From positions 124,001-188,000 of the forward strand of contig NZ_NIBG01000001.1 of the NCBI RefSeq assembly GCF_002270055.1: a stretch of 64,000 nt of DNA. The letters run 5' to 3'. A program made the translations under genes and the position numbers. The notes under the pieces are model-generated. The model was given only the letters and a program-made list of their open reading frames with translations, searched no databases and was not told the origin of the DNA. The stretch is from Anaeromicrobium sediminis. GTDB lineage: Bacteria; Bacillota; Clostridia; Peptostreptococcales; Thermotaleaceae. Within the stretch, counting starts at the first letter, position 1, and each line of letters starts with the position of its first letter. This document shows positions 1-8,912 of this stretch, one piece after another.

Positions 1-38
1 TAGTAGGTAAATTTTAATGTAAATTATAAAAAATTAAC

Positions 39-611
39 AGGTGGTGCAGTATTCTAGTCAGATCATTCATTTCTGAAGGCGGGCCTAAAAATCCGTCAAA
101 GGGCACATCGATGAAGTTCCTGGTATCTGCTGCTAACGCCCAGTCAGGGGTTGATGCTGGGAGTAAGGAGTAGGGGGCGATCCGCAATGGCATGTGGGCG
201 ATGACCCTCCCTCCGTGGAGACCTAATGGAAGATAATTCTATCTATTAGGATAAACCTACAATTGTGGTATGATGAGTGCTACGTGTAGAGTAGCCTGCC
301 TTGAGTGGAATATGGTGGATAAATAGATAAAGATATTGTTTTACGGGCCAATAAAATAATACTATTGCTATTTGAAACCTATTCTGCAAAAGAGGCTAGG
401 AAATGATTTGACTGTTGAGGAAAGCTCCTAGACTGTTTGGAAAAGGTATACTGAAGATTGTAGTGTGGACTAAGTGGTAATCTAGTCATGTTATTGGCAA
501 CAATGCATAAAAAGATTGGAAGGGAAACCACTGATCTGGCGACAGACCAGTATCTTTTTGGGAAATCCAACTAGACCTAAGCCGCAAAATTTATTCCGTA
601 TACCACCACCT
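39..611 (+). ncRNA. ole: OLE RNA (ornate large extremophilic RNA)
   Basis: This stretch has no convincing reading frame, is clearly richer in G and C than the AT-rich genes around it, and is closed by a perfect 8-bp helix (AGGTGGTG at 39-46 with CACCACCT at 604-611). The resulting length of about 573 nt fits OLE RNA, which is usually around 600 nt. OLE is encoded directly upstream of the gene for its membrane protein partner OapA and within the isoprenoid/dxs operon, which is exactly the arrangement here. The family forms ribonucleoprotein complexes at the membrane and is linked to tolerance of cold, alcohol and metal stress. Identity is inferred from position, size and structure, without a covariance-model search. 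The upstream ispA neighbour would lie outside the window. Confidence 0.86.
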
Positions 612-639
612 ATTTTAATACTTATAAAGGTGATAATAT

Positions 640-1248
640 ATGTCTAAAAATTCTAATAGTAAAACTGCTTTATTTAAAAGCATAAAAAAATCTTTGTACA
701 AAAGCAGAAAATGGGTGCTCCTTATAACAATATGGACATTTTTTTTGTCCATATTAATTACTCTTATATCTGATTTACTTATAAATAAACTAAATATATA
801 TATGGCATTTATGGTGTTATTGTTTATAATATCAATAGGAATACTATTTGATTTAATAGGAGTAGCAGTTACATCTGCTAATGAAAAACCATTTCACTCT
901 ATGGCATCGAGAAAAGTAGCAGGGGCAAGACAAGCTGTTAAACTAATTCGAAATGCTAGTACTGTATCAAATTTTTGTAATGATGTTATAGGAGATATAT
1001 GTGGTATAGTAAGTGGTATGGCCGGTGCTGTTATTATATTAAAAGTAGCGTTACTTATAAAATCCCACTCTATTTCAGAGAGTATATTGAATGTATTATT
1101 AAGTGGAGTTGTGGCATCGCTGACTGTTGGTGGAAAGGCTTTGGGAAAGGAAATTGGAATAAGTCATTCAAAGGAAATTGTGTTTGCAGTAGGAAAGTTG
1201 TTATACCAGATAAAGAAAAAAATTGGGTTGAATATAATTAAAGATTAA
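640..1248 (+). CDS. oapA: OLE-associated membrane protein OapA
   Basis: A 202-residue basic membrane protein with four hydrophobic segments at roughly residues 26-48, 53-78, 118-140 and 147-167. Between the second and third lies the segment DLIGVAVTSANEKPFHSMAS, the kind of short acidic-polar motif seen at a membrane edge in the OapA / CNNM-like family. OapA binds OLE RNA and anchors it to the membrane. The gene starts 28 nt after the closing helix of the RNA, has a ribosome site (AAAGGTGAT) just before the ATG, and is followed 14 nt later by dxs, so RNA, protein partner and dxs are probably one transcript. Lysine-rich ends (KTALFKSIKKSLYKSRK near the N-terminus) would suit RNA contact. The name rests mainly on context and topology. 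Confidence 0.85.
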   Translation: MSKNSNSKTALFKSIKKSLYKSRKWVLLITIWTFFLSILITLISDLLINKLNIYMAFMVLLFIISIGILFDLIGVAVTSANEKPFHSMASRKVAGARQAVKLIRNASTVSNFCNDVIGDICGIVSGMAGAVIILKVALLIKSHSISESILNVLLSGVVASLTVGGKALGKEIGISHSKEIVFAVGKLLYQIKKKIGLNIIKD

Positions 1249-1262
1249 TAATTGAAAGAGAG

Positions 1263-3143
1263 ATGAATAGGGTGCAAAACTTTTTAGATAAAGTAAACAC
1301 ACCAAATGTATGTAAGGCGTCTAACTATAATGAATTGGAAGTTTTAGCAGGTGAGATAAGAAAATATTTAATAGATAAAGTTTCTATCACAGGGGGGCAC
1401 TTAGCATCAAATTTGGGGGTTGTGGAATTAACATTAGCACTACATAATGTATTTGATACTTCTAAAGATAAAATAGTTTGGGATGTAGGTCATCAAACCT
1501 ATGTTCATAAAATTTTAACGGGAAGAGCAAATGAGTTTGATACCTTAAGACAATATAAGGGGTTAAGTGGATTTCCAAAACGTTCTGAAAGTATACATGA
1601 CCACTTTGATACAGGACATAGTAGTACATCAATTTCTGCAGCTTTGGGGATGGCAAAAGCTAGAGATATAAAAGAAGAAGATTATTCTGTTGTGGCAGTA
1701 ATTGGGGATGGAGCATTAACAGGTGGAATGGCCTTTGAAGCCTTAAATCACGCAGGACATTCTAATACAGAATTAATAGTAATATTAAATGATAATGAAA
1801 TGTCTATTTCTCCCAATGTGGGAGGTATGTCAAAATATCTAAATAGGCTAAGAACAGACCCAAAATATGTAAAAGTCAAAGATGAAATAGAGCAATTACT
1901 AAATAAAATTCCTGCAGTCGGAAAAACTATGGCTAAAACAGTGGGAAAAGCTAAGGATAGTTTAAAGCATCTTCTTGTACCTGGGGTTTTATTTGGAGAG
2001 TTAGGTTTTACATATTTAGGTCCAGTTGATGGACATGATATAAAGGAATTAAAAATCGTTTTAGAGAGGGCAAAAAAAATAAAGGGCCCTGTATTAGTTC
2101 ATACCATAACTAAAAAGGGAAAAGGATATAGTTTTGCAGAAAAAAATCCTGATAAATACCATGGTATAAGTCCTTTTGATGTTAAAAGTGGAAAAACATT
2201 AAAAAAATCTACTAAGGGAGAAGAATCATACTCTTCAGTGTTTGGGAAAGCCCTTGTAAATATAGGTCAGAAAAATAAAAATGTAGTTGCTATAACAGCG
2301 GCCATGCCAACAGGAACTGGTCTTTTGGATTTTTCAATAAAATATCCAGAGAGATTTTTTGATGTGGGAATAGCAGAGCAACATGCAGTAACTTTTGCAG
2401 CAGGATTAGCAGCCTGTGGATTGACTCCTGTGTTTGCTGTATATTCAACATTCTTACAAAGGGCCTATGACCAAATAATACATGATGTATGCCTTCAAAA
2501 TTTACCAGTGGTATTTTGTTTAGATAGGAGCGGTATAGTAGGAAATGATGGTGAAACTCATCATGGAGTATTTGACTTGTCTTTTTTAACAAGTGTTCCT
2601 AATTTAACAGTAATGGCTCCAAAGGATGGTAAAGAACTAGAAAACATGTTAGAATATGCTGTAAGCTTGAATAAACCAGTTGCTATTAGGTATCCAAGGG
2701 GTACCAGTCAGGATTTCACATCTATAAGTAATAATTATAATATATCCAGTGGTAAATCAGAGGTCTTAACAGATGGACAAGATGTATGTATAATTGCAAT
2801 TGGTAAAATGGTGAAAGTAGCATACGATGCAGCTATAAAGCTATTAGATGATAATATTAATTGCAAAGTAATAAATGCAAGATTTGCCAAGCCATTAGAT
2901 AAAGATACTTTAATAAAAGAGTGCAAAGGCATAAAGAACGTATTAATAATAGAAGATAATTTAATAAAGGGCGGATTTGGTAATAAGGTATTAGAGTTGT
3001 TTAATGAGGAAAATATTAAATGTGACTTAAAACTCTTAGGTTTTCCAGATGAATTTATTGAACATGGAGATACTGAAATTTTAATGAAAGCATATAAACT
3101 AGACTCTAATAGTATAGTTCAATATATAAAAGGAGTTTTATAA
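1263..3143 (+). CDS. dxs: 1-deoxy-D-xylulose-5-phosphate synthase
   Basis: Catalyses the first step of the MEP isoprenoid pathway: thiamine-diphosphate-dependent condensation of pyruvate with glyceraldehyde 3-phosphate. The 626 residues match the usual family length. Visible hallmarks are GGHLASNLGVVELT near the N-terminus, the ThDP/metal motif GDGALTGG...ILNDNE around residues 147-180, and the transketolase pyrimidine-domain segments DVGIAEQHAVTFAAGLA and DRSGIVGNDGETHHG. The C-terminal transketolase domain is complete. It follows oapA by 14 nt and its stop codon overlaps the tlyA start by one base, so it is translationally coupled in the operon. Dxs is cytoplasmic. No defect is visible. Confidence 0.97.
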   Translation: MNRVQNFLDKVNTPNVCKASNYNELEVLAGEIRKYLIDKVSITGGHLASNLGVVELTLALHNVFDTSKDKIVWDVGHQTYVHKILTGRANEFDTLRQYKGLSGFPKRSESIHDHFDTGHSSTSISAALGMAKARDIKEEDYSVVAVIGDGALTGGMAFEALNHAGHSNTELIVILNDNEMSISPNVGGMSKYLNRLRTDPKYVKVKDEIEQLLNKIPAVGKTMAKTVGKAKDSLKHLLVPGVLFGELGFTYLGPVDGHDIKELKIVLERAKKIKGPVLVHTITKKGKGYSFAEKNPDKYHGISPFDVKSGKTLKKSTKGEESYSSVFGKALVNIGQKNKNVVAITAAMPTGTGLLDFSIKYPERFFDVGIAEQHAVTFAAGLAACGLTPVFAVYSTFLQRAYDQIIHDVCLQNLPVVFCLDRSGIVGNDGETHHGVFDLSFLTSVPNLTVMAPKDGKELENMLEYAVSLNKPVAIRYPRGTSQDFTSISNNYNISSGKSEVLTDGQDVCIIAIGKMVKVAYDAAIKLLDDNINCKVINARFAKPLDKDTLIKECKGIKNVLIIEDNLIKGGFGNKVLELFNEENIKCDLKLLGFPDEFIEHGDTEILMKAYKLDSNSIVQYIKGVL

Positions 3144-3955
3144 TGAAACAAAAAAATAGATTAGATGTACTTTTAGTTGAAAAAGGTTTTTTTCCATCAA
3201 GGGAAAAGGCAAAGAGATCTATAATGGCTGGATTAGTTTTTGTAGGCAATGAGAAAATAGATAAGGCTGGAACTATAGTAGATAGTACAAAGGAAATTAT
3301 AGTTAAAGGAAAGGCAATTCCTTATGTAAGTAGGGGTGGCCTAAAACTAGAAAAGGCCATGAAGCAGTTTCCTATAACTTTAAAGGATAAAGTGTGCATG
3401 GATGTGGGAGCATCAACAGGTGGATTTACAGATTGTATGCTTATGAATGGAGCAAAAAAGGTATATTCTGTAGATGTGGGATATGGACAACTTGATTGGA
3501 AATTGAGGCAAGATGATAGGGTAGTAGTAATGGAGAGAACTAATATAAGGTATATTGATAAGGAATTAGTAGAAAAATTAGATTTTGCGTCTATAGATGT
3601 ATCATTTATATCTTTAAGATTAGTTTTGCCTGTTGTAAAATCTCTTTTAAAAGAAGATGGTGAAATAGTATGCCTAATAAAACCACAATTCGAGGCAGGT
3701 CGAGAAAAAGTAGGTAAAAAAGGTGTAGTTAGGGATATTAATGTTCATAGAGAAGTAATAGAAAGAATAATATCATTTAGTATCCAGGAAAATTTATCTG
3801 TAAAAGGATTAGCCTTTTCTCCCATAAAGGGACCTGAAGGGAATATTGAGTATTTAGCATATTTAAGAAATAGTCCAAATGAGAGCGTTGAAAATCTAGA
3901 AGAATTAATTGAAAGTATTGTTAATGAATCTCATAATATCTTAAATAAAAGATAG
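3143..3955 (+). CDS. tlyA: TlyA-family rRNA 2'-O-methyltransferase
   Basis: A 270-residue protein with an N-terminal S4 RNA-binding domain (about residues 5-65, starting LDVLLVEKGFFPSREKAKR) and a FtsJ-like SAM methyltransferase domain with the glycine-rich motif DVGASTGGFTD near residue 88 and a second SVDVGYGQLDW segment. TlyA enzymes methylate the 2'-OH of cytidines in 16S and 23S rRNA. The ATG overlaps the dxs stop (TAATG) and AGGAG lies 8 nt upstream inside dxs. The operon neighbours (dxs before, argR and recN after) are the usual ones in Firmicutes. A long hairpin overlaps its stop codon. Confidence 0.95.
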   Translation: MKQKNRLDVLLVEKGFFPSREKAKRSIMAGLVFVGNEKIDKAGTIVDSTKEIIVKGKAIPYVSRGGLKLEKAMKQFPITLKDKVCMDVGASTGGFTDCMLMNGAKKVYSVDVGYGQLDWKLRQDDRVVVMERTNIRYIDKELVEKLDFASIDVSFISLRLVLPVVKSLLKEDGEIVCLIKPQFEAGREKVGKKGVVRDINVHREVIERIISFSIQENLSVKGLAFSPIKGPEGNIEYLAYLRNSPNESVENLEELIESIVNESHNILNKR

Positions 3956-3979
3956 CCCCTGTGGTTATCTTTTATTTAA
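3941..3979 (+). terminator. Long hairpin at tlyA stop
   Basis: A perfect 14-bp inverted repeat (arms 3941-3954 and 3966-3979, 11-nt loop) overlaps the tlyA stop codon. No long T-run follows the right arm, so it could be a weak terminator, a processing site or a 3'-end stabiliser that separates the dxs-tlyA part from argR-recN. Confidence 0.55.
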
Positions 3980-4083
3980 GATTAAGTTTTATTCCTAATT
4001 ATTTAAAATAAAGACCTTAAAGGGAATAATGAAATAGTGTAGAAATGTAAATGTATATACTATAAGATGGAAGGACTGAGTAG

Positions 4084-4533
4084 ATGAAATATTCTAGGCA
4101 TGCAAAAATATTAGAACTAATAGAAATCTATGAAATTGAAACGCAAGAAGAATTATCTGAATTTTTAAAGGAAAATGGTTTTAATGTTACACAAGCTACC
4201 GTATCTAGAGATATTAAGGAATTAAGATTAATTAAAGTATTAGCTTTAAATGGTAAATATAAGTATGCCACTATGAAACTTCAAGAAAGTTCCGCCTCAA
4301 ACAGATTGGTAAAGATTTTTAAAGATTCCATTTTGTCCATTGATAAATCAGGAAATATAGTTGTATTAAAAACTTTAACAGGAGCAGGCCAAGCAGCATG
4401 CGCTGCAATAGATGCCTTAAATATAAAAGATATAGTGGGTACAATAGCTGGTGATGATACTATATTTATATTAGCTAGAACTGAAGACTGTGTAGGAGAA
4501 TTGGTAGAACAATTTAAGAAATTAATGTACTAA
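4084..4533 (+). CDS. argR: Arginine repressor ArgR/AhrC
   Basis: A 149-residue protein of normal ArgR length. Residues 1-70 form the winged-helix DNA-binding domain, with the recognition segment [19 protein letters not shown]. Residues 80-149 form the hexamerisation and arginine-binding domain, with [14 protein letters not shown] and the [11 protein letters not shown] segment whose acidic pair binds arginine. With arginine bound it represses arginine synthesis and activates catabolism. The gene lies between tlyA and recN, its conserved place in Firmicutes, and stops 15 nt before recN. A TGGAAGGA ribosome site precedes the ATG. Confidence 0.96.
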   Translation: MKYSRHAKILELIEIYEIETQEELSEFLKENGFNVTQATVSRDIKELRLIKVLALNGKYKYATMKLQESSASNRLVKIFKDSILSIDKSGNIVVLKTLTGAGQAACAAIDALNIKDIVGTIAGDDTIFILARTEDCVGELVEQFKKLMY

Positions 4534-4548
4534 AGATAAAGCGGGGGT

Positions 4549-6267
4549 ATGAGTATGCTTTTGCAACTAATGATTAAGGACTATGTGTTGATAGATAAAT
4601 TAGAAATTAGATTTTGCCAAGGGTTAAATATTCTTAGTGGAGAAACTGGAGCTGGTAAATCTATTTTAATTGGAGCTATAGGTATGGCTTTAGGAGAACG
4701 GGCAGACAAGTCCATTGTGAGAAAAAATGCAGAAAAGGCTACTATTCAATTGATTTTCAGCATAAGTAACAATGAGTTAAAAGAAAAACTTTTAAGTAAT
4801 GACATAGAGTTAATAGATGAAGATATAGTAATGATATCTAGGTCTGTATATGCAAATGGGAGAAGTACATGTCGTATTAACGATAAAATGGTGACAGTTT
4901 CATATTTAAAAGAACTGTCTAAATATTTAATAGATGTTTTTAGTCAGCATGCTCATCAATCTTTATTATACCCAGAAAATCATATTCACATGTTAGATGC
5001 ATATGGTGAAAAGGAAATATCACCGTTAATGGATGAAGTAAAACATAAATATGAGGAATATAAAAATATACAAACACAACTGAGTAAGTTATATGGTGAT
5101 GATAGAGAAAGAGAAAGAAAAAAAGATTTATTAGAGTTCCAAGTTAATGAAATCATGTCAGCTGATTTGAAAGTTGAGGAGGAAGAATCTTTAATAGAAG
5201 AATTACATATCCTATCTCAATTTGAAAAGATTTCCAATACAATGAGTTATTCATACGAAAGTCTATACAGTGGAAATAGTAGAGAAAAGTCCATAGTAGA
5301 TGAGTTAAATAATATAGTGAGTCAAATAGATAGTATAAAAGACATAGACAGCAGGATAGGAAGCATATATGATACATTACAAGAAAGTCTATATAATTTA
5401 GAAGATATTACTCGAGAAATAAGAGATTATAATGATTCCATGGAATATAACCCTAATAGATTAGAAGAAATTCAAGATAGATTAGAGTTAATAGACAATT
5501 TAAAGAGAAAATATGGAGATACAATAGGTGATATATTAATCTATAAGGATAAGATAGAAGAAGAATTAGAATATATAAATAATAGTGAGATACTAAGGGA
5601 AGAATTGAAAGAAAGTCTTGTTTTTGTAGAAAAGGATTTAAGTGATATTTCTTTAAAATTAAGTCTAATTAGAAAAGAGTTAGCCAAGAAGCTTGAAAGA
5701 GAATTAGAAGATGAATTGAAAGTGTTAAATATGGAAAATGCAGCATTCAAGGTAGAATTTGCTGAAGTCTCATCCATGGCAAATGTCTTTTCAGCAAATG
5801 GAATAGATCGAGTAGAATTCTTAATTTCTACAAATCCAGGAGAAAGTTTAAAAGGTCTTTCAAAAATTGCATCTGGAGGGGAAATTTCTAGAATTATGTT
5901 AGGGTTCAAAACAATATTTGCAAATGTTGATAAAGTGCCTACCTTAGTATTTGATGAAATTGATACAGGAATAAGTGGAAGAACTGCTGATATTGTAAGT
6001 GAAAGGCTAGGAATAATATCTAAAAATCATCAGATTCTGTGTATTACACATTTACCACAAATTGCAAAAATGGCTGACTATCATTTTTATATAGAAAAAA
6101 CTTATGACAAAGATACAACAACTACAAATATAAGAAGATTAACTTATGAAGAACAGTTAAATGAAATAGGTAGATTAATAGGAGGAAATTCCATAACTGA
6201 TTTAACCTTAAAACATGCGGAAGAATTGTTAAATTTAGCCAAGTCATATAAAAAAAGTATAATATAG
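4549..6267 (+). CDS. recN: DNA repair protein RecN
   Basis: An SMC-like ATPase that acts early in double-strand-break repair. Of 572 residues, the N-terminus carries the Walker A motif GETGAGKS (about residue 32), a long charged coiled coil fills roughly residues 150-390, and the C-terminal lobe carries the ABC signature ASGGEISR and Walker B TLVFDEIDTGISG, ending with CITHLPQIA, the switch histidine region. A GGGGG-rich ribosome site lies just before the ATG; two in-frame ATG codons are close together and the first is used here. It is the last gene before a strong terminator, so it closes the operon. Confidence 0.97.
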   Translation: MSMLLQLMIKDYVLIDKLEIRFCQGLNILSGETGAGKSILIGAIGMALGERADKSIVRKNAEKATIQLIFSISNNELKEKLLSNDIELIDEDIVMISRSVYANGRSTCRINDKMVTVSYLKELSKYLIDVFSQHAHQSLLYPENHIHMLDAYGEKEISPLMDEVKHKYEEYKNIQTQLSKLYGDDRERERKKDLLEFQVNEIMSADLKVEEEESLIEELHILSQFEKISNTMSYSYESLYSGNSREKSIVDELNNIVSQIDSIKDIDSRIGSIYDTLQESLYNLEDITREIRDYNDSMEYNPNRLEEIQDRLELIDNLKRKYGDTIGDILIYKDKIEEELEYINNSEILREELKESLVFVEKDLSDISLKLSLIRKELAKKLERELEDELKVLNMENAAFKVEFAEVSSMANVFSANGIDRVEFLISTNPGESLKGLSKIASGGEISRIMLGFKTIFANVDKVPTLVFDEIDTGISGRTADIVSERLGIISKNHQILCITHLPQIAKMADYHFYIEKTYDKDTTTTNIRRLTYEEQLNEIGRLIGGNSITDLTLKHAEELLNLAKSYKKSII

Positions 6268-6270
6268 AAT

Positions 6271-6308
6271 AAAAAAGTCCATGATTTTAACAAACATGGA
6301 CTTTTTTT
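6271..6308 (+). terminator. Rho-independent terminator of recN operon
   Basis: A 13-bp stem (AAAAAAGTCCATG with CATGGACTTTTTT) followed by a run of T sits right after the recN stop. It separates the OLE-dxs-recN transcription unit from spoIVB. Confidence 0.9.
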
Positions 6309-6486
6309 GTGCATATAATAATTTATTTTAGTATAAACAAGTTAAAATTGTCTAATCATTAAAATCTTCCAAATGAAGAGTTTTTTTTAGAGAATAATAA
6401 GGTGAAAAAAAGGCTAAATTAAACATATATCACAAATCTATTAAACACAATTTAAATGCTTCAAGGGAAAATAGGAGTGATATTAT

Positions 6487-7788
6487 TTGACTAATTATAA
6501 AAACAAGCGCTTTTTTTTGCTGTTTTTTATTCTAATAGTCTTTTCCCTATTTGCCTGTTATGATTTAGTTAATGTTTTGACTTTTCCAAACAATGTAAGA
6601 GTATTTGAAAATGAAAAACAGCCAATTGATGTTAATTTTCCATTCAAGGTAAGCACCTTACAAGAGGAGAATGAATTTTTAAGAATACAAGAAAATAATT
6701 ATACTACCACCTATGTAAACCCTATTAAAAAGGGAAAAACTAATTTAGAGTTAAATTTTTTAGGATTAATTCCTATAAAAAAAGTAACTGTAAATATAAT
6801 GCCTAAACTTAAAGTAATTCCAGGAGGTCAATGTATAGGTGTAAAATTAAATACTAAAGGTGTTTTAGTTGTTGGAACTGAAGACATTAAGGGGATTGAT
6901 GGGAAAAAATATAATCCTTCCCATGAAGCTGGAATCGCAATAGGTGATACAATTTTAGAAATAAATGGTGAAAAGGTAAAAGATTCTCAACATGTTATAA
7001 GTGTAATAAATGAGAATAAAGAAAAATCTTTAAAATTAAAAGTAAAAAGAAAAAATAGAACTTTTAAAACTAGTATTACTCCTGTACAAACCTATGAAGA
7101 AAAAGATTATAAAATAGGCTTATGGGTAAGAGACAAAACAGCAGGTGTAGGAACTTTAACCTTTTACGAACCGAACAGTAAAGTCTTTGGCGCATTGGGT
7201 CATGCTATAACTGATATTGATACAGGATTATTATTGACAGTAGAAAAAGGAGAAGTAATAAAATCAAAAGTTGCTTCTATAAAGCAAGGTAAGAGAGGAA
7301 AACCAGGAGAAATAAAGGGTATATTTTATGATACTAATAGACCAATTGGAAAGTTAGAGTATAATACTAAATTCGGGATATATGGACATTTATATAAGCC
7401 TATGGATAATTCCATATATTCAAAGCCCATAGAGGTGGCAGGACAGCATGAAATTAAAGTGGGTAAGGCTACTATACTAACTACTATTGAAAATAGCACA
7501 GTAGAAGAATATGACGTGTATATTGAAAAAGTAAGTAAACAAAGAAGTTGTAGCACTAAGGGCATGGTAATAAAAGTAACAGATAAAAGATTATTAAAGA
7601 GAACTGGTGGTATAGTTCAAGGGATGAGCGGTAGTCCTATCATCCAAAATGGAAAATTAGTAGGAGCTATTACCCATGTATTTGTAAATGATCCTACTAA
7701 AGGATATGGAATATTTATTGAATGGATGATAGATAAAGCTCAAATTCAACAATATGAAAGTAAATTAGCAAGAAGAGGATGTCCTTAG
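6487..7788 (+). CDS. spoIVB: SpoIVB sporulation serine protease
   Basis: Made in the forespore and secreted into the space between the two spore membranes, where it triggers SpoIVFB-dependent cleavage of pro-sigma-K. The 433 residues show a membrane anchor at residues 8-27, a PDZ domain around 110-200 (HEAGIAIGDTILEINGEKV) and an S55 peptidase domain with the catalytic histidine in GALGHAITD (about 238) and serine in QGMSGSPII (about 379). Translation starts at TTG, chosen because AATAGGAGTG lies right before it and the anchor follows. It precedes spo0A as in most endospore formers and has its own terminator. A forespore sigma-G promoter is expected but was not identified. Confidence 0.95.
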   Translation: MTNYKNKRFFLLFFILIVFSLFACYDLVNVLTFPNNVRVFENEKQPIDVNFPFKVSTLQEENEFLRIQENNYTTTYVNPIKKGKTNLELNFLGLIPIKKVTVNIMPKLKVIPGGQCIGVKLNTKGVLVVGTEDIKGIDGKKYNPSHEAGIAIGDTILEINGEKVKDSQHVISVINENKEKSLKLKVKRKNRTFKTSITPVQTYEEKDYKIGLWVRDKTAGVGTLTFYEPNSKVFGALGHAITDIDTGLLLTVEKGEVIKSKVASIKQGKRGKPGEIKGIFYDTNRPIGKLEYNTKFGIYGHLYKPMDNSIYSKPIEVAGQHEIKVGKATILTTIENSTVEEYDVYIEKVSKQRSCSTKGMVIKVTDKRLLKRTGGIVQGMSGSPIIQNGKLVGAITHVFVNDPTKGYGIFIEWMIDKAQIQQYESKLARRGCP

Positions 7789-7800
7789 GACATCCTTTTC
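7776..7800 (+). terminator. Terminator overlapping spoIVB stop
   Basis: Nine-bp GC-containing stem (AGGATGTCC and GGACATCCT) with a 3-nt loop and a short T-run; the stop codon is inside the hairpin. Confidence 0.82.
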
Positions 7801-7902
7801 TGACTATTTATGGTAGTTTTCCTAAATATATAAATAATAAAATAAAAGTTTGTATTAAAAAAACAATAATATTTTTAAAATTAGAAGGAAATCCCTTTCA
7901 TT

Positions 7903-7909
7903 TGTCGAA
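7903..7909 (+). promoter_or_regulatory. 0A box upstream of spo0A
   Basis: TGTCGAA, the core Spo0A-binding heptamer, lies 66 bp before the spo0A start codon. This fits the known autoregulation of spo0A. A second box or the sigma-A/sigma-H promoters were not resolved. Confidence 0.6.
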
Positions 7910-7974
7910 TTTCTTTTTTAGGACTTAATTAGAGTCGATTAGTTTACATAGTCAAATGATAGGGGGATAATTCA

Positions 7975-8778
7975 GTGGATACAGTGAAAGTTTTAATCGC
8001 AGATGATAATAAAGATTTTTGTGATATTTTATGTGAATATTTAGGAAAGCAAGATGACTTAGAAATTATAGGTATTGCTAAAGATGGTTTAGAGGCTATT
8101 GACTTAGTTGCAAAAAACCCACCAGATGTTTTAGTATTAGACATTATAATGCCACATTTAGATGGTTTAGCTGTACTAGAAAAGTTAGCAGGTATGAATT
8201 TAAGTAAAACGCCTAAAATAATAGTGTTATCTGCAGTTGGACAGGACAAAATTACTCAAAGGGCAATTGCTTTAGGAGCAGATTATTATGTTGTAAAACC
8301 ATTTGATTTTGAAATTTTCATTAGAAGAATTCGTCAGTTAATGGGAGCTGCTACTATACCTGTTGAAAGAAAATCTGATTATAGAGATTTATTAATAAAT
8401 ACTAATACAAGACCACATAAGGTTCAAAGTTTAGAAGCAGAAATAACTAATATTATACATGAAATTGGTGTTCCTGCTCATATTAAGGGATATCTATACT
8501 TAAGAGAAGCAATTTCAATGGTAGTTGAAAATATTGAAATGTTAAGCGCTGTTACTAAGGAATTATATCCATCTATAGCTAAGAAATTTAACACTACTCC
8601 AAGTAAAGTTGAAAGAGCTATAAGACATGCTATTGAAGTAGCATGGAGCAGAGGAAAAATAGATACTATAAACAATCTATTTGGATACACAGTACATAAT
8701 GATAAGGGTAAGCCTACTAATAGTGAATTTATAGCTATGGTAGCAGATAAATTAAGAATAGAAAGAACTGCAGTTTAA
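7975..8778 (+). CDS. spo0A: Sporulation master regulator Spo0A
   Basis: The 267-residue response regulator is complete. Residues 1-125 form the receiver domain with acidic pocket D10-D11 and phosphoacceptor D56 ([13 protein letters not shown]), plus the conserved lysine in YVVKPFD. Residues 155-267 form the Spo0A DNA-binding domain, with [20 protein letters not shown] as recognition region. Phosphorylated Spo0A binds 0A boxes and starts sporulation. Start is GTG with AGGGGGAT upstream. A 40-kb element is inserted immediately after its stop; the last 219 bp are duplicated at the far end of the element, so the gene stays intact. Confidence 0.98.
   Translation: MDTVKVLIADDNKDFCDILCEYLGKQDDLEIIGIAKDGLEAIDLVAKNPPDVLVLDIIMPHLDGLAVLEKLAGMNLSKTPKIIVLSAVGQDKITQRAIALGADYYVVKPFDFEIFIRRIRQLMGAATIPVERKSDYRDLLINTNTRPHKVQSLEAEITNIIHEIGVPAHIKGYLYLREAISMVVENIEMLSAVTKELYPSIAKKFNTTPSKVERAIRHAIEVAWSRGKIDTINNLFGYTVHNDKGKPTNSEFIAMVADKLRIERTAV
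8560..8778 (+). repeat. Left attachment repeat (spo0A 3' end)
   Basis: The last 219 bp of spo0A (codons 196-267 plus stop) match 48836-49054 without a single difference. Identity stops at the base after the TAA. It is taken as the left attachment site of the 40-kb element. Confidence 0.92.
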
Positions 8779-8912
8779 CCAGTAGCAGCAAGGGTTTGAA
8801 GTCGGTTCGCTTTTTATCCAAAGTGCTGTACTGCTAAAAAAAGTGTATAACTTTTAGAATTTACACCGATAGACTTTCTTCATTTATGCGTAAATGAAGG
8901 AGGTCTATTTTT

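Noticed and set aside
379-570. Minus-strand open frame of 63 codons inside the OLE RNA
   Set aside because: No ribosome site, unlikely composition, and the region is better explained as structured RNA.
999-1241. Plus-strand frame of 80 codons within oapA
   Set aside because: Out-of-frame shadow; the translation is rich in Trp, Cys and Tyr as expected for a random frame.
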